Shown: positions 31,854-42,031, counted from the first letter of the stretch. The stretch: 64,000 bases of DNA from Aquiflexum gelatinilyticum (GCF_024741135.1 NZ_JANSUY010000005.1:185566-249565), one strand, 5' to 3'. Notes: generated by a model not told the origin, from the letters alone. Numbers and translations: made by a program.

Positions 31854-31880
31854 ACTTTTGAAGTATTAACAATTCGATTC

Positions 31881-33215
31881 TCAATACATCGGAAATTCTT
31901 TCATTAAACCTTCAAATGCATCTATCATTTCCCATTTTGGAATATAGGATGTATGCTTCATCCTCGCACTCACAGAACCGCTTTGGATGAACTCCAGGGC
32001 AGCTTTCAATCTCTTTTCTTCTTTGTCATCCCAATTCCTTGCAGGATCGTCCCCAACTGTAAAATTGACAGGGAATCCGTCAAAATACTCAGCCCTTCCT
32101 TCAGAATTGGCTATGGCAAAAGTTATGGGTACCAATTCGACATCGTTGCTGCTTAGATTTCTATTGAAGCTTGACAAAGGAAATGACCCTACAGGTTTAC
32201 CATAGGTGTTATCGCCAATCAAAACTAGATCCATATAAGGGTCTAGACAATTGACCAATAACTCAGAAGCTGAGGCTGAACCTCGTGAAGTAATGAATAT
32301 AACACGGTCAAGGTTGAGATTTCCTTTCTTGGAAAAATTCACAGTCCGGTTGTTTCCGAATTTATTACCATTGTGTTTGTTGGTATACATTACTCTTCCA
32401 TTGGCACTTGAAGGAGCGATATAATTCAAAATCTGCTCAGTCACAGCTACAGATCCTCCTCCATTGTACCTCAAGTCAATAATCAGTTCATTGATACCTT
32501 CAGCAATAAAGTAATTGAACAAATCCTCCACTTCTTGACTTCGGGTCGGACTAAGACCTGCAGTTGCTTTGAAGCTTTGATAAACCCAATGACCTACCTT
32601 TTTCGAGCCGACTTCATATACATTTTTGTATAAAACAGAATTGGTCTGAAATGCTCCCTTCTGGATAGTTCTTGTTGTCTCAGTTCCGTCAGGAAGTTTG
32701 AATTTGAAGGTATTGGTCACTCCAACTTCATTGGCACCCAAATTAAAAGAATAAACTCCTGTGCTTGTTTTATAGTCAGATATTGGTTTGCTGTTTATCT
32801 GAGTTATCTGCCATCCTCTTTTCCAACCGTCCTTTCCCGCAGGTGCTTCATCATAAACAAAGGCAACGAATAACTTTTCATCCTGATCAAAAGCGAAACT
32901 GAAACCATGTGCGCCTGAAGCTTGTCCTGTAAATGCCGCGTCAAAAGCAGCTTTTGTAGTAAGATAAGACCATATATCCAAAGGCTTGAACATCAATTCA
33001 TCCAAAACAGCTTGGTTGGAAGCGAATTTTGAAACATCAAGTGTCTGAGGTAGCTCGGATTCCCAATAGTACCACTCTTTCATGCTTTCAAAAATCGCTT
33101 TTTTGACAACATCTTCCTGTACAATCGCAGGAACTTCTTCTTCCGGGTTACAGGCGGGAAACAACATGACAGCTACCATGAAAATTCCCCAAATGGATAA
33201 TCTTACTTTTGACAT
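31881..33215 (-). CDS. S41-family (C-terminal processing) peptidase, lipoprotein
   Basis: 444 residues. The signal peptide ends with lipobox FPAC (Cys at about 22), giving a lipid-anchored envelope protein. A PDZ-like region (GWKRGWQITQINSKPISDY, about 130-150) precedes the S41 core: LIIDLRYNGGGSV, the catalytic Ser in TSRGSASASELL (about 313) and Lys in GDNTYGKPVGS. It should cleave proteins from their C-terminal side. No partner is apparent. Confidence 0.92.
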   Translation of the reverse strand: MSKVRLSIWGIFMVAVMLFPACNPEEEVPAIVQEDVVKKAIFESMKEWYYWESELPQTLDVSKFASNQAVLDELMFKPLDIWSYLTTKAAFDAAFTGQASGAHGFSFAFDQDEKLFVAFVYDEAPAGKDGWKRGWQITQINSKPISDYKTSTGVYSFNLGANEVGVTNTFKFKLPDGTETTRTIQKGAFQTNSVLYKNVYEVGSKKVGHWVYQSFKATAGLSPTRSQEVEDLFNYFIAEGINELIIDLRYNGGGSVAVTEQILNYIAPSSANGRVMYTNKHNGNKFGNNRTVNFSKKGNLNLDRVIFITSRGSASASELLVNCLDPYMDLVLIGDNTYGKPVGSFPLSSFNRNLSSNDVELVPITFAIANSEGRAEYFDGFPVNFTVGDDPARNWDDKEEKRLKAALEFIQSGSVSARMKHTSYIPKWEMIDAFEGLMKEFPMY

Positions 33216-33267
33216 AAACTTAACTAAGATGATTTTTTGGATATACGTAATTCTGAGCCAAAATGGT

Positions 33268-33657
33268 TTAAATCACAAAATCATAAACTTTTACACCTGA
33301 CCACTTGTTCGAGTTTTTCTCAATAAATGCCAAATGCATCGGATCAGTCTGATAATAATTCTGGTCTTCGATGCTCTTAAAAAACAAAGTACATGCTACT
33401 TGGTAACTATGGTCGACCACATCTCTTGCTTCGGTGGGTGCCGGAACACCCATGTAGAAATTATCCACGGTCTTGCATTTTCCAAGCACTGAGGCCTCTT
33501 TCATAAAATCTTTTGTGTCTACGCCATCTTTCAACCAGAAAAACACCTGGTGGATCATTTTTTGTTTTGTTTCTTGTTCTGCCATAAGTGAAATTGGTAA
33601 AGTTGCTGCCGCTCCGGCAACGGTTAAGGTTTGGAGAAATTTTCTTCTGGATTTCAT
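33268..33657 (-). CDS. Dabb-domain protein with Tat signal
   Basis: 129 residues. The N terminus is a twin-arginine signal (KSRRKFLQTLTVAGAAATLP), so it is exported folded. The mature part is a stress-responsive alpha/beta-barrel (Dabb) domain: MIHQVFFWLKDG, YQVACTLFFKSIEDQNYYQTDPMH. The role is unknown; Dabb proteins are dimeric barrels, some with enzyme or haem-related functions. It lies 52 bases upstream of the S41 gene on the same strand and is divergent from the aldo/keto reductase. Confidence 0.85.
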   Translation of the reverse strand: MKSRRKFLQTLTVAGAAATLPISLMAEQETKQKMIHQVFFWLKDGVDTKDFMKEASVLGKCKTVDNFYMGVPAPTEARDVVDHSYQVACTLFFKSIEDQNYYQTDPMHLAFIEKNSNKWSGVKVYDFVI

Positions 33658-33732
33658 AAGGGTAATTTAAAGGTTTAAAGATAAAAATTTAAATTGCTTC
33701 CTGAAATTGACTGCCAAAATAAACAAATCGAG

Positions 33733-34719
33733 ATGAATTATAGAAAACTTGGGAAAACAGGATGGTCAGTCTCTGAAATATCCTTAGGCACTTGGCAGGT
33801 CGGCGGAGGATGGGGAAATCTATTTGATAAAAAGCTTGCCAATCAAATCATCCACGCAGCAATAGATCAAGGAATCAATTTTATTGACACCGCCGATGTA
33901 TATGATAATGGATTGAGTGAAGCAGCAGTAGGCAAGGCTGTTAGGGAAAGTTCAGAAAGGATATTTGTAGCTACAAAATGCGGAAGACAAATCCAACCGC
34001 ATGTTTCTGAAGGATATACACCAAAAAATCTTAGAGCATTTGTAGAAGCTTCCTTGAAAAATACAGGACTTGAAGCCATTGACCTCATACAACTTCATTG
34101 CCCTCCTACCAATGTTTACGGACGGAATGAAATTTTTGAATTATTTGAAAAACTTAAAGAAGAGGGTAAAATTCTAGCTATGGGAGTAAGTGTAGAAACT
34201 GTCGATGAAGCTTTGGCGGCAATGAAATACGATATCGTTTCTTCCATTCAGGTTATTTTTAATATGTTCAGAATCAAGCCCTCTGAAACGCTGTTTTCTC
34301 ATCCTGATATTGAAAACTTTGGGATAATTGCCAGAGTACCTTTGGCAAGTGGCCTCTTGACAGGTAGACTGACACTTGATACTGTTTTTTCCAAAGAAGA
34401 TCACCGACAATTCAATCGGAAAGGAGAAGCTTTTGACAAAGGAGAGACTTTTTCAGGAGTAGATTATAAAAAAGGACTTCTTGCAGTAGAAGAATTAAAA
34501 GAAATATTCCGAGGCAATGAATCTTTAGCGTCATGGGCTATCAGGTGGATACTAATGTTTCCTCAAGTCAGCACAGTAATTCCAGGTGCTTCCAAAATCG
34601 ATCAGGTTCTTTCTAATGTCAAAGCTTCTAATCTTCAAGAGATTTCGTCCAAGGAAATGGAAGCTGTCAAAAATATTTATGACAAATATTTCAAGGCAGA
34701 CATACATCCTTTGTGGTAA
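33733..34719 (+). CDS. Aldo/keto reductase
   Basis: 328 residues from the ATG at 33733 (MNYRKLGKTGW); the frame extends 13 residues further up without family similarity. The TIM-barrel signature is intact: FIDTADVYDNGLSE (catalytic Asp and Tyr), VATKCG (Lys), LIQLHCPP (His), and a C-terminal NADP-binding part (STVIPGASKIDQV). It should reduce carbonyls with NADPH; the physiological substrate is not known. Confidence 0.93.
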   Translation: MNYRKLGKTGWSVSEISLGTWQVGGGWGNLFDKKLANQIIHAAIDQGINFIDTADVYDNGLSEAAVGKAVRESSERIFVATKCGRQIQPHVSEGYTPKNLRAFVEASLKNTGLEAIDLIQLHCPPTNVYGRNEIFELFEKLKEEGKILAMGVSVETVDEALAAMKYDIVSSIQVIFNMFRIKPSETLFSHPDIENFGIIARVPLASGLLTGRLTLDTVFSKEDHRQFNRKGEAFDKGETFSGVDYKKGLLAVEELKEIFRGNESLASWAIRWILMFPQVSTVIPGASKIDQVLSNVKASNLQEISSKEMEAVKNIYDKYFKADIHPLW

Positions 34720-34815
34720 AGTTCGACGGGGTTTTTCCAAAAGCAAATAAGAGAAACCTTTATATCCAAATTGATCAAATTGTTTACTGTAAACTGAACA
34801 CTATCAACTGAACAA

Positions 34816-36108
34816 ATGGCTAAGCGGGTACTTATCATCACTTATTATTGGCCACCTTCTGCGGGTTCGGGCGTACAGCGATGGTTGAAGTTCGCAAAGT
34901 ATTTACCTGAATTTGGTTGGGAACCGGTCATCTTCACTCCCGAAAACCCTGATTTTGAACTCAAAGATGAAAGTCTTGAGAAAGAAATCAGTCCTACTTT
35001 AGAGGTACTGAAATTTCCGATATGGGAACCATATGGTCTTTTTAGAAAGATAAAAAAAGAGCAATTGGCTGACACTTCAAAAGTCCTTGAAAAGAAGAAA
35101 AAATCTTTCACTGACAAAGCCGGAATCTGGCTTAGGGCTAATGCTTTGATTCCTGATCCAAGAAAATTCTGGATAAAACCTTCGGTAGAATTCTTGACTG
35201 AGCTGATTGAAAAAGGGCAATTTGATGCCATTATCACTACAGGGCCACCACATAGTTTGCATTTGATTGGATTAATTCTCAAGCGAAAAACAGGCATTAA
35301 ATGGATTGCAGACTTCAGGGATCCTTGGTCCAAATGGGAGTTCCTAGATACACTGCCCATGATGGATTGGGTACGAAAAAAGCATGAAACCTTTGAAAAA
35401 GAGGTGCTAAGTGAAGCAGATTCCATTATGACTATCAGCCCAACTTTTCAAAAAGACTTTGAAAATCTTTCAGGTAAAAAAATCCACCTATTGACCAACG
35501 GATTTGATATGACCGATTTACCTGAAAATTGGTCAGCTTTAAAGCCCTCTGCAAATGGTCTTGAAATACTTTATACAGGTGTGATTGATTCCATCCGCAA
35601 TCCAATCCCCTTTTTAACGGCATTGAAGGAAGTCTTCGAAAAGAAATCAGAAAAAGTTAATCTTCGATTTGTAGGGAAAGTTTCCGAGAATGTCAAAAGT
35701 GAAATTGAATCAGATTCTTGGCTTAAAGAACATGTGATATTGGAAGGGTATGTCACACATGAAGCAATTTTTAAGTTTTACCAAAATGCCCATTTGCTTC
35801 TTTTGATCCTGACCGATACCAAAAATGCCCAAGGAAACATTCCCGGAAAACTTTTTGAATACATAGCTACAAGGAGACCCATTATAGCTTTGGGAGATCC
35901 TGATGGTGATAGTGCCAAAATATTATACAATTCGGGTTCGGGAAATGTTTATACCCATAAAGATATACAGGGAATACGTTCTTTTATGCAAGATTTCCAA
36001 CCAAAATCTGACTTTAGTGAATCCAGTTCAATCGAGAATTATTCCAGAAAAAAGCTAACCAAGCAACTCGCCAAAATATTAAATGAAAATGCCAATTCCG
36101 TTTCTTGA
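34816..36108 (+). CDS. Glycosyltransferase, family 4/1 type
   Basis: 430 residues with a GT-B fold. The N-terminal part shows ITYYWPPSAGSGVQRWLKFAKYL, a nucleotide-sugar GT4 opening, and ITTGPPHSLHLIG; the C-terminal part shows ILYTGVIDSIRNP, FVGKV and PGKLFEYIATRRPIIALGDPDG, the donor-binding Glu region. It probably adds a sugar to an envelope glycan. It overlaps the following DegT gene by 26 bases, which suggests a shared pathway for an amino-sugar-containing glycan. Confidence 0.92.
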   Translation: MAKRVLIITYYWPPSAGSGVQRWLKFAKYLPEFGWEPVIFTPENPDFELKDESLEKEISPTLEVLKFPIWEPYGLFRKIKKEQLADTSKVLEKKKKSFTDKAGIWLRANALIPDPRKFWIKPSVEFLTELIEKGQFDAIITTGPPHSLHLIGLILKRKTGIKWIADFRDPWSKWEFLDTLPMMDWVRKKHETFEKEVLSEADSIMTISPTFQKDFENLSGKKIHLLTNGFDMTDLPENWSALKPSANGLEILYTGVIDSIRNPIPFLTALKEVFEKKSEKVNLRFVGKVSENVKSEIESDSWLKEHVILEGYVTHEAIFKFYQNAHLLLLILTDTKNAQGNIPGKLFEYIATRRPIIALGDPDGDSAKILYNSGSGNVYTHKDIQGIRSFMQDFQPKSDFSESSSIENYSRKKLTKQLAKILNENANSVS

Positions 36109-37189
36109 CCTGAGTTTGATTGACCGGGAACTGAAGTCTGCTTTGGAGCGGAAATTTTCAGACATGTTATCTGAGGGAATATTTTCCGGAGGAAAGGAAG
36201 TGGAGTTGCTTGAAAAAAATCTTTGTCTTTTCCTAGACACAACATGTGCCATTATTCCTTGTTCAAATGGAACTGACGCTTTAGAAATCGCTCTCCGTGC
36301 TATAGGGATCGGGAAAAATGACGAAGTGATTGTACCTGCCTTGACTTGGGTTTCCACTGCTGAAGCAGTATCGATGGTAGGAGCAACTCCTGTTTTTATT
36401 GATACGGATTCTTCAGGACTGATGAATTTGGAATTGTTGGACAGTGCCTTGAGTCCTATGACAAAAGCAGTGATCGGGGTTCATCTTTATGGGAAAATGT
36501 TGGATATGGAAAAACTTGTATCATGGTCCAAATCTAAGGGAATCAAGGTAATTGAGGACAATGCACAGGCTTTTGGAGCAATTCAAAAAGGGAAAAGTGC
36601 CGGTTGCTTTGCTGATATAGGATGTTTAAGTTTTTATCCAACCAAAAACCTTGGAGCACTTGGAGAGGCCGGTGCACTGATTACACAAGATGAACAGCTC
36701 GCCATGAAAATAAGAATGCTGATCAACCATGGCCAAATCAGCAGAGACCATCATGAAATTCTCGGCAGAAATGCCAGAATTGACACCATTCAAGCAGGTT
36801 TTTTAAATGTAAAAATGAGTTTTTTTCAAACTTGGCAGCAAAAAAGAAAAACCTTGGCCGGTGTTTATCTTAAAAAACTATCAGGTGTAGGAGACATTAT
36901 TCTACCTGAGACAATTTTGGCTCCTGACCATAATGCCCATTTATTTGTGATACAAAGTGATTATAGGGATGCATTAAGGCAGTATCTGGAAAACAAGGGA
37001 ATTGGAACAGCCATCCATTATCCAACCATAGTCCCAAAAATGAAACCTTATTCTTTTCAAGAGGAATACAAAGTCTCAGAAAAACTTTCCAAAACTGTAC
37101 TCTCTCTTCCTTTGAACCCATTTTTGGAAGAAAATGACATTAAGAATATCAGTGCCAAAATCAAAAATTTTTACTCCAAAATCTCATAG
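36083..37189 (+). CDS. DegT/DnrJ/EryC1/StrS aminotransferase
   Basis: 368 residues. PLP-dependent sugar aminotransferase features: PCSNGTDALEIALRA (cofactor binding), DEVIVPALTWVSTAEAV, VIEDNAQAFGA, and the Schiff-base Lys in FYPTKNLGALGEAG. It would transaminate a keto sugar nucleotide to an amino sugar. It overlaps the glycosyltransferase by 26 bases upstream, and its 3' end overlaps the convergent cyclase gene by 19 bases. Confidence 0.93.
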   Translation: MKMPIPFLDLSLIDRELKSALERKFSDMLSEGIFSGGKEVELLEKNLCLFLDTTCAIIPCSNGTDALEIALRAIGIGKNDEVIVPALTWVSTAEAVSMVGATPVFIDTDSSGLMNLELLDSALSPMTKAVIGVHLYGKMLDMEKLVSWSKSKGIKVIEDNAQAFGAIQKGKSAGCFADIGCLSFYPTKNLGALGEAGALITQDEQLAMKIRMLINHGQISRDHHEILGRNARIDTIQAGFLNVKMSFFQTWQQKRKTLAGVYLKKLSGVGDIILPETILAPDHNAHLFVIQSDYRDALRQYLENKGIGTAIHYPTIVPKMKPYSFQEEYKVSEKLSKTVLSLPLNPFLEENDIKNISAKIKNFYSKIS

Positions 37190-38211
37190 GTTATTACCGG
37201 CTTTTCCCTATTTTTTAAATCAAAAGATCCGACTTTTTCAAAGTGGAATGAATTTTTGGCAGATTCGTAGCATGCTTCGCTCACCAAAATCTGTCCTCTA
37301 TTTGCAGCTGCCTGCAATCTTGCTGCCACATTTACGGTATCTCCGATGACGGTGTAATCAAGTCTTTTTAGCGTGGCAGATCCAATATTTCCCCAAACCA
37401 TGTCTCCTGTATTGATTCCTATAGAAACATCAGGTTTATAGGTACCTGATTCGATTCCGATTTTGGCTTCATGGATTTTGGACCTAATCGAAGAACAAGC
37501 TCTGATACCTTTCTCCAAATGTCTTTCACCTTTGAAGGTAGCCAATATGGCATCTCCCATAAATTTATCCACAACACCTGATTCTTTGATGATTTCTTGG
37601 ACCATGATATCAAAATAGGCGTTCAACATGCTCACAACCCTGTCAGCAGGTTCATTTTCACTGATGGCCGTAAACCCACATATGTCAATAAAAACCACAG
37701 TTCCTTCTTCTATTTCATTATCGAAAAAGGATGATTCAGCATCCTTTCCCACCATGAAATTTAAAACTGTTTCATCAACATACATTTTGAGGATGTTGTT
37801 TTCCTTTATCGCTTTTATTGTTTCTTTGATACCCTGTACATGTTTTATTGTCCTGTCGATTGTGATTTCAAGGTCTACGAAATTGACAGGCTTTGTCACA
37901 AAATCAAAGGCGCCTCTATTCATGGCAGTCCGGATATTGTCCATATCACCGTAGGCTGATACAATTACAGATTTCATCAATCCATTCAGCTCATTCAGTT
38001 TGGAAAGAAGCGTCAAACCATCCATTTCAGGCATATTGATATCACTCAAAACTACATCCACATCCTTATGCTCATGGAGTTGTTCTAGCGCATGCCTACC
38101 ATTCAGCGCAAATACAAATTCATATTCATTCTGCCGAATTTTCTGCCTAAACTTCTGTTTGATCAAAATCTCCAAATCAGCCTCGTCATCAACTACTAAT
38201 ATCTTTGCCAT
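37171..38211 (-). CDS. Response regulator with class III nucleotide cyclase
   Basis: 346 residues. A receiver domain (about 1-125; acidic pocket Asp8/Asp9, phospho-Asp57 in LSDINMPEMDG, Lys in VTKPVNF) is joined by a helical linker to a class III adenylate/guanylate cyclase domain (about 160-346). Both metal-binding Asp sites are visible (VVFIDICGFTAI and KFMGDAILATF), as is the DYTVIGDTVNVAARL block. Phosphorylation should therefore control cyclic nucleotide production. It is 14 bases after the single-domain receiver and two genes after a hybrid-propeller kinase. Confidence 0.95.
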   Translation of the reverse strand: MAKILVVDDEADLEILIKQKFRQKIRQNEYEFVFALNGRHALEQLHEHKDVDVVLSDINMPEMDGLTLLSKLNELNGLMKSVIVSAYGDMDNIRTAMNRGAFDFVTKPVNFVDLEITIDRTIKHVQGIKETIKAIKENNILKMYVDETVLNFMVGKDAESSFFDNEIEEGTVVFIDICGFTAISENEPADRVVSMLNAYFDIMVQEIIKESGVVDKFMGDAILATFKGERHLEKGIRACSSIRSKIHEAKIGIESGTYKPDVSIGINTGDMVWGNIGSATLKRLDYTVIGDTVNVAARLQAAANRGQILVSEACYESAKNSFHFEKVGSFDLKNREKPVITYEILE

Positions 38212-38225
38212 AATAAATCAATGAT

Positions 38226-38603
38226 TTAAGTTTTCATCAAATTCCGAATTTCCTCTTTAAGAGATTCAAAATCAATTGGTTTTGTGAAAAATTCCTTTGC
38301 GCCGGATTTGATTGCTTTGTTATAATTATCGCTGTCCCCATAAGCAGAAATCATACTAACGTTGATCTGTGGAAAGCGATCCTTGATTTTTTCCAATAAT
38401 TCTAGGCCTGTCATTCCCGGCATATTGATATCTGAAAATACGTAGACAACATTTGGAGGGTCTGATTCCTCTAATATTTCCAATGCTTCTGCACCTGAAA
38501 AAGCGAATACCAATTCCAGATTTTCGGTACGTGTTTCCTTTCTGAATTTTTGCCTAAAAAGCATTTCGACGTCTTTTTCATCGTCCACAATCAGTATTTT
38601 CAT
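38226..38603 (-). CDS. Single-domain response regulator
   Basis: 125 residues, receiver domain only: Asp7/Asp8, phospho-Asp58 in FSDINMPGMTG, Thr/Ser in MISAYGD and Lys in FFTKPIDF. No output domain, so it acts by protein contact or as a phosphate relay or sink. It is clearly related to the receiver of the next gene (shared FRQKFRKET-like helix and AYGDxDN motif). It starts 11 bases after the kinase at 38615. Confidence 0.94.
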   Translation of the reverse strand: MKILIVDDEKDVEMLFRQKFRKETRTENLELVFAFSGAEALEILEESDPPNVVYVFSDINMPGMTGLELLEKIKDRFPQINVSMISAYGDSDNYNKAIKSGAKEFFTKPIDFESLKEEIRNLMKT

Positions 38604-38614
38604 AACAATCTAAA

Positions 38615-41600
38615 TTATTGAATCTTTGGAATTAAAATAATAAATCTGGTGTAAACTCCCACCTGAGAGTCTATTTCCAGAACACCCTCATGGTCTTTAA
38701 TTATATCGTGTGTGATGCTCAGGCCAAGTCCCGTTCCCTCTGTCCCTTTTTTAGTCGTGAAAAACGGCATCAGCAACTTATCACGAATATCATCCGCCAC
38801 ACCTGGCCCATTGTCCTCAACTACAACCATAACACTGTCATCAAGGTTTTTGGTACTCACAGAAAGTTTAGGGAGATAATCTTTACCAATTGCTTCAATT
38901 TTATCCCGCATTGCATCAAATGCATTTTTGCATAGATTCAAAATTACCCTACTAAAGTCCTCAGGATTGAGCATCACTTTGGCAAGGTTTTCTTCTAATT
39001 GGACTTTTATATCCACATTGATCGGATTCTTGCTTGCCCGCATTCCATGAAAAGCTAGATTGACATATTCCTTAATCAATTCATTAAGATCTGTCGGTTC
39101 CTTGATTCCTTTTCCACCCCGTGAGTGCATCAACATCGACCTTACAATGCCGTCAGCACGTGACCCATGTTGCAAAATTTTGGCAAGGTTTCCGTTAACT
39201 TCATCAAGAAGGGAGTTGATTTCTTCCTTAATTTCAACCTGTTCCAACTTCTCGACAGCTTCTTTTATTTCACCGACATATTCAATACTCAGCTCTGAAA
39301 AATTATTAACAAAGTTCAAAGGATTTTTAATTTCATGGGCTATTCCTGCTGTAAGCTGCCCTAGACTGGCCAATTTTTCCTGTTGGATAAGTTGCTCTTG
39401 CGTGGCTTTTAAGTTTTCATAAGCCTCTCTTATTTCATTTGCATGTTCCAATTCTCTTTCTCTAGCTTTTTCTCGTGCCTTAGCTATTAATCTCCTTCTC
39501 TGGTAGCGGTCAATCAAGTAAATTATGAATCCAATTATTGTCAGGTATACTAGATAGGCCCACCAGGTACCGTACCAAGGTGGAAGAATGGTAAATGAAT
39601 ATGTAACCTCTTCACTGACTGAATTATAAATGTTTTTTGCTCTCACCCTGAAGGTGTAATCCCCCTTACCTAGGTTGGTATATTCTTTGTATGAGTTTGT
39701 TCCCCAATCTGACCAATCTTTGTCAAAACCTTCCAAAAAGGTTTGAAACTCAATCCGATCCTCTTGTTCAAAAAACGGGGATGCATAATCAAACCTCAAA
39801 GAATTAATACTATTTTTAATTTCTGACTTTAGGGATCCGGAAGATTCATTCCACTCTAATAAATCCGGACCTGCTTTTACCTGCCTCATTAGAATTTTAA
39901 AATCCCTGGATTCGTTTCCACTGACTTTCTCATCCAACCTTATCAATCCATTACCAGTTCCCATCCACACGATCCCGTTTTCCTCAAAATAAAAAGACAA
40001 AATCACCTCACCTCCAAACATATTTGCAGGGCTATCTACGATTTTATAGCTCCCATCAGGTTGCGGTTCTGCTATAGCTTGCTTTTCCTCAAATTGAATC
40101 CAGACTCTTCCCTCAACATCTTCCTGAATAAATGCTTCTTCTGGTGCTACATTTCTTGAATCAATACTGAATACACTATCAATTTGAAATTTTTCAGTTT
40201 TGGTATCAAACGTATAGAATCCTGAGGCTGCAGGAAAATAAACTTTGTCTTTTACCTCTAAGACAAAACCTGAACCGTCCTTAAGGCCTTGCTCAGGGCC
40301 AAAATTTCGGATTTTTGATTTTTGTATATCTAAATTTCCAGAGGAATCCTCTTCGAATTCGACTTTGAATACCACTCCGTCTTGAGTACCGACCCATATT
40401 TCCCCTCTTGAATTTTGGGCAATGGACCATATTTGATTTTGGAGTAAAGGGACTTTTCCCAAATTCTCCCAAATGGTTTTGCCAGAATCCAAATTCCTTT
40501 TAAATATAACTAGACCTTCATTGGTTCCTGCAAACAAATAATTCGGACGATTAGGTGAAATCGATAATGAAAGGGCTTCAAATCCTAAATCAGTCCCTTC
40601 AATTTGGATAAGTTCTTGGTCTCTTATGATGAACAATCCCTTAGTGGGCACTATCAAATCCTCACCATCCCTCAATAATTGAAAAATCTGGGTATTGGGA
40701 ACTCCAAGAATCTTGTTAAAACTTTTGGTTTTATTTTCAAATTTAAATAGACCTGTGGCTGTTCCTGTGTAGAGATTTCCTTTTACACGTGCCATTGACA
40801 AAACACCACTATTAAGGCCTGATTGCTTGGTAAATCTTGTGGCAGGTGAAGATGCCTCGACTCTTGCTATTCCGTTTTCACTACCCAACCATAAAGTGCC
40901 TGATTTATCTAAATAGGTGGCATAAAAAGATTCATCTAACATTCCTGTCTCACTATTGATGATTTTTTGGACTTCACCATCCTTGTTTACAATCACCAAA
41001 CCTTCTCCTAACAATGAAAAAGCCAGATTTCCGTCAGGAAGAGAAATTCCTTTATAAATAACAGAACCGTTTTTTACAAATGGGTCAATTTCTGATTTGA
41101 AAGGCTGAAATTTTTCTCCATCGTAAAGTATAAACCCACTAAAAAACATACCAAAAAGATACTTTTTTTTGCCTTCAGGACTTTCACCAAGAGGTACCAT
41201 GACTTGTACTCTTTCATCCCCCAAAATTTCACTGCCCTCTATAATTTCTAACTCTTCTCCAACAACTTTAAATAGACCTTTTCCAAGTTCATGAACTATA
41301 ACCTCTCCATCCTTGTCAAATGCATACATAAATGAGGTCTCAGGTTTCCAGATTTTAAATTCCTTCGCTGTATTATCTTCATTAAGTTCCAATCTAAATA
41401 GAAATTCTCTTGCCTGTCCAAAAATTTTGTTGCCTGAAAAAACCAAACTCCAGATATCTCCATATAGGTCTTCCTTATTCGAAAAAATAGACTTCAGGGA
41501 TTTTGGCCTAGTAAACCCAAATGGGTCAACTTCCAAATAACCAAAATCACTTCCTCCAAAAAACACTTTCCCGTTTGGATCTTTTCCCAAAAATCGGACA

Positions 41601-41896
41601 TTAGAGGACCCGAATTCTTTAAGCAAATCAACCTTTCTCCAAGAAACTCCATCAAATTCCACAATACCATTAGAAGTACCAAAGTACATGATCCCTCTAT
41701 TATCTTCAACTGCGCTCCAAACCTGATGGTGGCCTTTGTACACATTGGGAGGATAGGCTTTAATGGGTGGAATACCAATTTCAATATCGGATTGAGCTAT
41801 TCCGGGAAATTGGATTAAAAGAAAAAAAAATAAAATGAAAACCGGTAAATAAAATATGCTACAAAAAGAGTTATTCGGGCGAAAGGCTTTTTTCAT
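38615..41896 (-). CDS. Hybrid-propeller sensor histidine kinase
   Basis: 1093 residues from the ATG at 41896. A signal segment (about 15-36) is followed by a periplasmic two-component regulator propeller (about 40-690, e.g. GIMYFGTSNGIVEF, GTLWLGSENGIARV), a Y_Y_Y domain (about 702-769), a membrane helix (about 774-796), a coiled coil, the H box with His854 in [17 protein letters not shown], and an HATPase domain (EDNGPGV, PFFTTKKGTEGTGLGLSI). Heads an operon with both response regulators, so it is their most direct partner. A near-match promoter (TTG-N18-GACCTTTG) lies at 41904-41932. Confidence 0.95.
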   Translation of the reverse strand: MKKAFRPNNSFCSIFYLPVFILFFFLLIQFPGIAQSDIEIGIPPIKAYPPNVYKGHHQVWSAVEDNRGIMYFGTSNGIVEFDGVSWRKVDLLKEFGSSNVRFLGKDPNGKVFFGGSDFGYLEVDPFGFTRPKSLKSIFSNKEDLYGDIWSLVFSGNKIFGQAREFLFRLELNEDNTAKEFKIWKPETSFMYAFDKDGEVIVHELGKGLFKVVGEELEIIEGSEILGDERVQVMVPLGESPEGKKKYLFGMFFSGFILYDGEKFQPFKSEIDPFVKNGSVIYKGISLPDGNLAFSLLGEGLVIVNKDGEVQKIINSETGMLDESFYATYLDKSGTLWLGSENGIARVEASSPATRFTKQSGLNSGVLSMARVKGNLYTGTATGLFKFENKTKSFNKILGVPNTQIFQLLRDGEDLIVPTKGLFIIRDQELIQIEGTDLGFEALSLSISPNRPNYLFAGTNEGLVIFKRNLDSGKTIWENLGKVPLLQNQIWSIAQNSRGEIWVGTQDGVVFKVEFEEDSSGNLDIQKSKIRNFGPEQGLKDGSGFVLEVKDKVYFPAASGFYTFDTKTEKFQIDSVFSIDSRNVAPEEAFIQEDVEGRVWIQFEEKQAIAEPQPDGSYKIVDSPANMFGGEVILSFYFEENGIVWMGTGNGLIRLDEKVSGNESRDFKILMRQVKAGPDLLEWNESSGSLKSEIKNSINSLRFDYASPFFEQEDRIEFQTFLEGFDKDWSDWGTNSYKEYTNLGKGDYTFRVRAKNIYNSVSEEVTYSFTILPPWYGTWWAYLVYLTIIGFIIYLIDRYQRRRLIAKAREKARERELEHANEIREAYENLKATQEQLIQQEKLASLGQLTAGIAHEIKNPLNFVNNFSELSIEYVGEIKEAVEKLEQVEIKEEINSLLDEVNGNLAKILQHGSRADGIVRSMLMHSRGGKGIKEPTDLNELIKEYVNLAFHGMRASKNPINVDIKVQLEENLAKVMLNPEDFSRVILNLCKNAFDAMRDKIEAIGKDYLPKLSVSTKNLDDSVMVVVEDNGPGVADDIRDKLLMPFFTTKKGTEGTGLGLSITHDIIKDHEGVLEIDSQVGVYTRFIILIPKIQ

Positions 41897-42031
41897 ATTA
41901 TGACAAAGGTCAATTATTAATGTAAAATACAAATTCTATTCGATATTTTGAACATCCTTTGTTTTTAACTCAATTGATGTATCGCTAACTCAATACTTAA
42001 AACAAATTCTAGATAAGGATAAAATGTATTC

